Under the pieces are notes generated by a model. It was not told the DNA's origin. It was given only the letters and a program-made list of their open reading frames with translations, and did no database searches. From Bacteroidota bacterium (GTDB lineage Bacteria; Bacteroidota; Bacteroidia; Bacteroidales; SKPS01), in contig JAKLII010000002.1 of assembly GCA_022709695.1 (NCBI GenBank), positions 489,704 to 553,703 on the forward strand: a stretch of 64,000 bases of DNA. Reading direction: 5' to 3'. How positions within the stretch are numbered: the stretch's first letter is position 1; each line of letters starts with the position of its first letter. Below are positions 61,801 to 64,000 of the stretch, one piece after another. The position numbers and the translations under genes are program-made.

Positions 61801-64000
61801 ATCTGTCCAACAGTGGAATAGGTGCCTGCAGGTGGATTCTGCGTCTTGACAACCAAAAGGGCCGGATTGGTACTCAGCGGGGTATAGGTCGGATCATCCT
61901 TGCCTGGCCCTGGTCCCGGTGTGCTTTCGTCCGAAAGATCAGTTACAGGAGGCCCTGATGGTGGTGTTCCCGCGGCAGTAGCCTGGTTGGTTATACCTCC
62001 GGCATTGATGTTGGCCTGGGTGATCGCATAAACAGCTGTAAAGGTGGCTGTGGCTCCCGGTGCCAGAACCGGCACACTGGAAGGGGTAATGGCCAGTAAT
62101 CCAAACAGCGGGTCATTCACATATACATTCGTTAAGTTCACATTTCCCGCATTGGAAACCGTAAAGGTGTAATGGATCTGATCCCCCGGGTTGGTTACCC
62201 CAATGGGAGCTGTTGCATCCACATACGATCCCGTCTTCACAATGGCAATTGATGGGGTCTGCTGCAACGGGATTACCGTCGGGTCATCCTTGCCTGGACC
62301 TGGTCCCGGTGTGCTCTCATCCGAAAGATCGGTCACCGCTGGCCCAGAAGGTGGTGTGCCTGTTGCAACGGCCTGGTTTGTTACTCCGCCCGCATTGATG
62401 TTGGCCTGGGTGATCGTTAACACAGCAGTAAAGGTGGCTGTGGCTCCTACACCAAGGGTCGGTACAGAAGCGGGAGTGATGGCCGACAAGCCCGCAAGCG
62501 GATCACTCACCGTTACACCATTCAGGGTTACATTGCCCGTGTTGGTTACCGTAAAGGTGTAAAGGATCTGATCACCAGGATTTGTGGTGCCAAAAGGAGC
62601 AGAAGCATCCACATATGAACCCGTCTTCACAATGGCAATTGATGGCGTTTGTGAAACCGGAGTGAAAGTCGGGTCGTTCTGCAAGGGTGAATTGTTGTCT
62701 GAGAGGTCGGTTACCGGGGGGCCAGAGGGCGGTGTGCCGGCAGCCAATGCCTGGTTGGTTACCCCTCCGGCATCGATATGCCCCTGGGTAAGGGTCAGAC
62801 TGGCTGTGAACGTCGATACTCCTCCCGGTGCCATACTGGCAACTGAAGCTGGCGTTATGGCTGATAAGCCCGGCAGCAGATCGGTTACCGTCACTCCTGT
62901 AAGGGTTACGTTGCCCGGATTGATTACCGTAAAGGTGTACTGGATCTGATCCCCGGGGTTTACCACCCCAAAGGGTGCTGCAGCATCCATATAATTACCG
63001 GTCTTGATCAGACGAATCACAGGGGTCTGCGTCAGCGGAGTGAAAGTCGGATCATCCTGCAGAGGCGAGTTATCGTCGGATATATCCGTAACAGGAAGAC
63101 CAACCGGTGGTAATCCGGATGCCAGAGCCTGATTGGTTACACCTCCATTGTTGATGTCAGTCTGGCTAATTACATACTGTGCCGTAAATGCCGTTGTGTT
63201 AGTCTGTCCGGGGGCAAGAATTATGGGACCTCCGGTAACAGTTACCATCGGATCTGAAACCGTTACGTTGGTCAGGGTGACGTTCCCGGTGTTGGTTACT
63301 GGAAAGCTGTACAGAATCCTGTCGCCGGGATTGGTAACACCCACTGGTGCAAGATCCACAAATGCAGAGGTCTTAACCAGGGCAATGGAGGGCAGCTGCG
63401 TAGCATTCACCGTCTCGTCGTCGGTGGCCGGTGGCAAAATACCTCCGCTCGGAGTGCCTGTGGCCGTGGCAGTATTGGTGAAACTGCCTGCGTCAAGGTC
63501 TCCCTGGGTTACCACATAGGTGGCCCCGTAGGTCCATACCTCCGTCACCTCCAGGATTCCATTGCTGTTGGCATCTCCACTCTGGTACACCGGACCTGTG
63601 GTGGCCTGCGGGTCACTCACCGTTACTGCACTGATCGATACATTCCCCGTATTGGTTACTGTAATAGTGTATGACAGAATATCACCCACCTGATCAAAGG
63701 TGTTGGGTAGGGTTGTGCTCGTCTTGACAACCGTCCATGAGGGCAGCTGCGTGGCATTCACCGTTTCGTCGTCGGTGGCCGGTGGCAAAATACCTCCGCT
63801 CGGAGTGCCTGTGGCCGTGACAGTATTGGTGAAACTGCCTGCGTCAAGGTCTCCCTGGGTTACCACATAGGTAGCCCCGTAGGTCCATACCTCTCCTACC
63901 TCCAAAGTGCCGATCACACCTGCATCTCCTGATACATACACCGGACCTGTGGTGGCCTGCGGGTCGCTGACCGTGACAGCACTGACCGATACGTTGCCTG
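52899..64000 (-). CDS. Giant modular surface protein (DUF11 and cadherin-like repeats), C-terminal 3699 codons; start outside window
   Basis: The reading frame is open from base 63998 to the TAA/TGA at 52899 and has no start here; a GTG at 63941 is inside a DUF11 domain and is not the start. From the left end of the protein come one partial and eight full DUF11 domains ('TNTGNVTLTNVTVSDP', 'NPGDQILYTFTV'). Then follow 23 cadherin-like/Ig-like modules ('NVLVNDLLNG', 'GTPAGTYTLTYQICE'). A linker domain reads 'VFLQGPFDPVTGLMWDSLR' and 'LLQRDGDVVEVDGVSPL', and a duplicated Ca-binding tail contains 'GDVNNDGKVKYQG' and 'GDINLDGKVKYQG'. There is no 'PNP' T9SS domain. It is most likely an adhesin; the export route is not shown. 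Confidence 0.88.
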   Translation of the reverse strand, partial: GNVSVSAVTVSDPQATTGPVYVSGDAGVIGTLEVGEVWTYGATYVVTQGDLDAGSFTNTVTATGTPSGGILPPATDDETVNATQLPSWTVVKTSTTLPNTFDQVGDILSYTITVTNTGNVSISAVTVSDPQATTGPVYQSGDANSNGILEVTEVWTYGATYVVTQGDLDAGSFTNTATATGTPSGGILPPATDDETVNATQLPSIALVKTSAFVDLAPVGVTNPGDRILYSFPVTNTGNVTLTNVTVSDPMVTVTGGPIILAPGQTNTTAFTAQYVISQTDINNGGVTNQALASGLPPVGLPVTDISDDNSPLQDDPTFTPLTQTPVIRLIKTGNYMDAAAPFGVVNPGDQIQYTFTVINPGNVTLTGVTVTDLLPGLSAITPASVASMAPGGVSTFTASLTLTQGHIDAGGVTNQALAAGTPPSGPPVTDLSDNNSPLQNDPTFTPVSQTPSIAIVKTGSYVDASAPFGTTNPGDQILYTFTVTNTGNVTLNGVTVSDPLAGLSAITPASVPTLGVGATATFTAVLTITQANINAGGVTNQAVATGTPPSGPAVTDLSDESTPGPGPGKDDPTVIPLQQTPSIAIVKTGSYVDATAPIGVTNPGDQIHYTFTVSNAGNVNLTNVYVNDPLFGLLAITPSSVPVLAPGATATFTAVYAITQANINAGGITNQATAAGTPPSGPPVTDLSDESTPGPGPGKDDPTYTPLSTNPALLVVKTQNPPAGTYSTVGQIINYNISVTNIGNVTLNNVLLTDPLTGLSQTIGILHPGAIHNALTSYTVTQADLDNGFVTNVAYGHAVYNTIVVSDDDPETVYATQLPSLGLVKTSTVGGTGAVGDVVTFQFAVTNTGNVTLTNVSVTDPLSGLVMTGSPIPVLSPGQTHTTSYSATYVITQGDKDAGSIMNQALATGTPPSGPAVTDLSDESTPGQGTGKDDPTLTPLPQSPALTLVKSSTTVPNQYASAGTILTYDLVVTNIGDVTLTGVVVSDPLTGFTQTIPSLAVGATVTLNTSYTATLADMAAGSVTNTATASTTFNATAVSAQDSETVPAANILDAVDDMGTAVNGLSGGISMVNVLANDLFNTLSLNPADVIITYLSATNPGISLVGSDVWVASFTPAGTYYLTYQICLIADPSNCDQAVVTVPVLPAPIIASDDNMGPVNGTAGDLNTGNAFANDLLNSAAVNPADITGTILTPATPLYPGAPVPVMDPLTGTVSVPAGTPAGSYTITYQICENLNPTNCDQAVVNVLVVPGVIDAITDNFGPVNGTAGDPNAGNAFANDLLNGAPVNPAEITGTILTPATPLYPGAPVPVMDPLTGTVSVPAGTPAGSYTIQYQICEHLNPSNCDQAVVTVPVLPAPIIASDDNMGPVNGTAGDPNAGNAFTNDLLNGVSVNPADITGTILTPATALYPGAPVPVMDPVTGTVSVPAGTPAGSYTIQYQICENLNPSNCDQAVVNVLVVPAVIDAITDNFGPVNGTAGDPNAGNAFANDLLNGASVNPADITGTILTPATPLYPGAPVPVMDPLTGTVSVPAGTPAGSYTITYQICENLNPSNCDQAVVNVLIVPAVIDAITDNFGPVNGTAGNPNTGNAFANDLLNGVPVNPADITGTILTPATPLYPGAPVPVMDPVTGTVSVPAGTPAGSYTIQYQICENLNPSNCDQAVVNVQVVPPAIDAITDNFGPVNGTAGDPNAGNAFANDLLNGAPVNPANITGTILTPATPLYPGAPVPVMDPLTGTVSVLAGTPAGSYTIQYQICENLNPSNCDQAVVNVLVVPAVIDAVADNFGPVNGTTGDPNAGNAFSNDLLNGTPVNPADITGTILTPATPLYPGALVPVMDPLTGTVSVPAGTPAGSYTITYQICEKLNPSNCDQAVVNVQVVPPAIDAITDNFGPVNGTTGDPNAGNAFANDLLNGAPVNPVDITGTILNPATALYPGAPVPVMDPLTGTVSVPAGTPAGTYAITYQICEKLNPSNCDQAVVNVLVVPAVIDAITDNFGPVNGTAGNPNAGNAFANDLLNGAPVNSADITGTILTPASALYPGAPVPVMDPVTGTVSVPAGTPAGSYTIQYQICENLNPSNCDQAVVTVLVVPAVIDAITDNFGPVNGTAGNPNAGNAFANDLLNGVPVNPADITGAILTPATALYPGAPVPVMDPLTGTVSVPAGTPAGSYTIHYQICENLNPSNCDQAVVNVLVVPAVIDAITDNIGPVNGTAGNPNAGNAFTNDLLNGAPVNPADITGTILTPATALYPGAPVPVMDPLTGTVSVPSGTPAGSYTIQYQICENLNPSNCDIAVVNIQVVPPVIVANDDAGISVNGLPGGISKINVLSNDLLNGSPVVASQVNTTQVSSTHPGVYLSGTNVIVAPGTPAGNFTLTYQICEKLNPSNCDQAVVTVPVAGSSILANVDNGTPLLTISGGTSVPNVLVNDLLNGNPVLASQVNITQVASTNSGVTLSGTSVVVAPGTPAGNYMLVYRITQIGNSLNTDTAIVFVPVVPPGILAVVDYGTPVVGVVGGVTVPNVLVNDLFNGLPVNPSQVSVTYISSSNPGITLSGTTVSVAPLTPAGNYQLIYRLCELANPSNCDTAIVRVPVINYTIIANDDAGTVVNGLNGGTSVANVLVNDLLNGTPVLPSQVTTAFISASHPGVTLSGTTVQVAPGTPAGTYTLTYQICQNTIPTNCDIAVVTVPVTAPVISASDDNVGPVNGTTGDPNAGNAFANDLLNGAPVNIADITGNIITPALPLAPGAPVPVMDPLTGTVSVPAGTPAGTYAITYQICEKLNPTNCDQAVINVLVVPAIIDAIADNFGPVNGTTGDPNAGNAFANDLLNGLPVNPADITGTILTPATPLYPGAPVPVMDPLTGTVSVPSGTPAGSYTITYQICENLNPTNCDQAVITVLIVPPAIVANDDNMGPVNGTAGDPNVGNAFTNDLLNGAPVNVADITAAVLTPALPLGPGLPVPVMDPLTGTVSVPAGTPAGSYTITYQICENLNPSNCDVADITVTVVPPAIVANDDNIGPVNGTAGDPNVGNAFTNDLLNGAAVNVADITATILAPALPLTPGAPVPVMDPVTGVVSVPAGTPSGTYTITYRICENLNPSNCDVADITVTVVPPAIVANDDNMGPINGTAGDPNAGNAFTNDLLNGAPVNVADITAAVLTPALPLGPGLPVPVMDPVTGVVSVPAGTPSGSYTITYRICENLNPSNCDVADITVTVVPPAIVANDDNMGPFNGTAGDPNAGNAFVNDLLNGTSVNVADITAVVLTPALPLYPGAPVPVMDPLTGVVSVPAGTPAGTYTITYRICENLNPANCDQAVITVLIVPATITATDDLGSPLNGYSGGVSYTNVLVNDLLNGLPVNPSDVTLAFISATDPGITLSGTAVMVAPGTPAGTYTLIYQICEILNPANCDIAIVTVPVTYIPTTVCLTPKVFLQGPFDPVTGLMWDSLRVNGFIPATEPYSSFPYSQNFTHVGGGNETIMNPAAVFAVTGPDAIMDWVFVELRSKSDSTQVVRTRSALLQRDGDVVEVDGVSPLCFSGLNDSVFFVAVRHRNHLGVMTAGTKVLTPATTVVDFRYGAEPEFDLGISLMNGFNYTGHAQKQLTLTTRGLWAGDVNNDGKVKYQGNVSDRTAMLTNVLTHPGNQLQEYNFDFGFGYHHGDINLDGKVKYQGTQSDRTLLLNYVLNYPLNMLNEYNFDFFLEQLP
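52902..53735 (-). other. C-terminal linker domain and duplicated EF-hand/dockerin-like tail of the giant protein
   Basis: The 'VFLQGPFDPVTGLMWDSLR ... GGGNETI ... VELRSKSDSTQVVRTRSALL ... VAVRHRNHLGVMTAG' region is a known Bacteroidota C-terminal arrangement. It is followed by two Ca-binding-like motifs, DVNNDGKVKYQGNVSDR and DINLDGKVKYQGTQSDR, each with Asp/Asn at alternate positions and 'TNVLTHPGNQ' or 'NYVLNYPLNM' between. Family assignment comes from memory. Confidence 0.7.
53736..54035 (-). repeat. Last short (~97 aa) cadherin-like module
   Basis: One short-class module without the 'PVPVMDPLTGTVSVPAGT' insert. It opens 'TITATDDLGSPLNGYSGG' and contains the usual 'NVLVNDLLNG' and 'GTPAGTYTLIYQICE' phrases. 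Confidence 0.8.
54036..55925 (-). repeat. Long-module block B: six ~105-aa repeats (1890 bp)
   Basis: Six modules of 315 bp each (6 x 315 = 1890 bp). The four at the low-coordinate end share near-identical DNA and the linker 'PPAIVANDDN'; the other two open 'VISASDDNVG' and 'IIDAIADNFG'. Each contains 'GPVNGT' or a variant, 'NAFTNDLLNG' and a C-x7-C pair. Confidence 0.85.
55926..57089 (-). repeat. Short-module block: four ~97-aa repeats
   Basis: Four short-class modules ('VNVLSNDLLNG' type) separate the two long blocks. They are more diverged from each other than the long modules. The second of them (about 56511-56803) has Thr at both positions of the otherwise constant C-x7-C pair. Confidence 0.8.
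57090..60551 (-). repeat. Long-module block A: eleven ~105-aa repeats with a 630-bp higher-order period
   Basis: Eleven modules of about 315 bp, nearly identical in DNA. Two linker sequences recur exactly 630 bp apart: one at 59911 and 60541, one at 58351 and 58981. This shows that two-module units were duplicated. Confidence 0.88.
60552..60850 (-). repeat. First short cadherin-like module after the DUF11 region
   Basis: A single short-class module ('LDAVDDMGTAVNGLSGG', 'VNVLANDLFNTLSLNP') joins the DUF11 array to the long-module array. Confidence 0.75.
60851..64000 (-). repeat. DUF11 array: eight domains plus one partial
   Basis: Tandem DUF11 domains of about 115-150 residues with 'VKT(G/S)', 'NPGDQILYTFTVTNTGNVTL', 'V(T/S)DP' and 'TQADINAGGVTNQA' phrases. 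Two neighbouring domains share linkers with 'ATGTPPSGPAVTDLSDESTP'. The array continues past the right edge of the window. Confidence 0.85.

Noticed and set aside
53000..64000. CRISPR array
   Set aside because: The regular repeats are 315 bp coding modules, not 25-40 bp direct repeats with unique spacers.

Overview
The window comes from a member of the Bacteroidota, most likely an environmental Bacteroidales-type bacterium. The evidence is T9SS cargo proteins with C-terminal 'PNP' sorting domains, a gingipain-like C25 protease, TAnnTTTG promoters, short-chain threonine dehydrogenase, DUF11-rich giant surface proteins and an environmental style of intergenic low-complexity repeats. Genus cannot be assigned from the sequence alone. 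Nothing suggests phage, plasmid, IS or CRISPR content. One tRNA gene (Cys) is present and no rRNA.

Layout. 1-4077 (-): the N-terminal 1359 residues of an alpha-2-macroglobulin-family protein running off the left edge. 4.3-11.1 kb (+): two T9SS-exported beta-helix/PKD-like proteins, the second broken by a 2-bp frameshift near its C-terminus. 11.2-14.0 kb (+): the conserved lipid operon yceD/DUF177-rpmF-plsX-fabH behind a textbook Bacteroidota promoter. 14.1-16.7 kb: trpS and a dicarboxylate/amino-acid symporter, each preceded by intergenic repeats. 16.7-20.8 kb (-): a small beta-helix protein, an ECF sigma/anti-sigma-like pair, and an orphan protein resembling the C-terminal part of DUF2723 proteins. 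20.9-24.4 kb (+): aldehyde dehydrogenase, adenine deaminase, ArsR-type regulator. 24.4-26.4 kb (-): a repeat protein, a radical SAM protein, a TauE/SafE permease. 26.5-32.7 kb (+): an M49-like metallopeptidase, an M28-PDZ peptidase, gpsA, an OmpA-family protein and a DUF1801 protein. 32.8-39.2 kb: MurG-like glycosyltransferase, dprA, LytTR response regulator, metG, M23 peptidase. 39.4-47.4 kb (+): folB, tRNA-Cys, an adenosine deaminase-like enzyme, a C25 protease with SprB repeats and T9SS tail, and a three-part peptidase-MA/beta-propeller/beta-barrel protein. 47.4-52.7 kb: M20 amidohydrolase, kbl, acpS, an S41-like protein and, convergent, tdh. 52.9-64 kb (-): at least 3699 codons of one giant modular surface protein whose start lies outside the window.

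Functional links. Threonine catabolism is complete in two convergent units (tdh and kbl). plsX, fabH, acpS and gpsA all serve phospholipid/fatty-acid synthesis but sit in three places. At least four genes encode exported surface proteins. The giant gene is the most striking feature: eight and a part DUF11 domains, then 23 cadherin-like/Ig-like modules in two size classes (17 of about 105 aa and 6 of about 97 aa), a linker domain, and a duplicated EF-hand/dockerin-like tail. Its DNA shows a 630-bp higher-order period, meaning two-module duplication, and each module carries a C-x7-C pair that is lost only as a pair. The window contains no clearly new enzymatic or defence system. The best leads are this array, the frameshifted T9SS cargo gene, the three-part barrel protein, and a helically phased repeat cluster at 19.4 kb.
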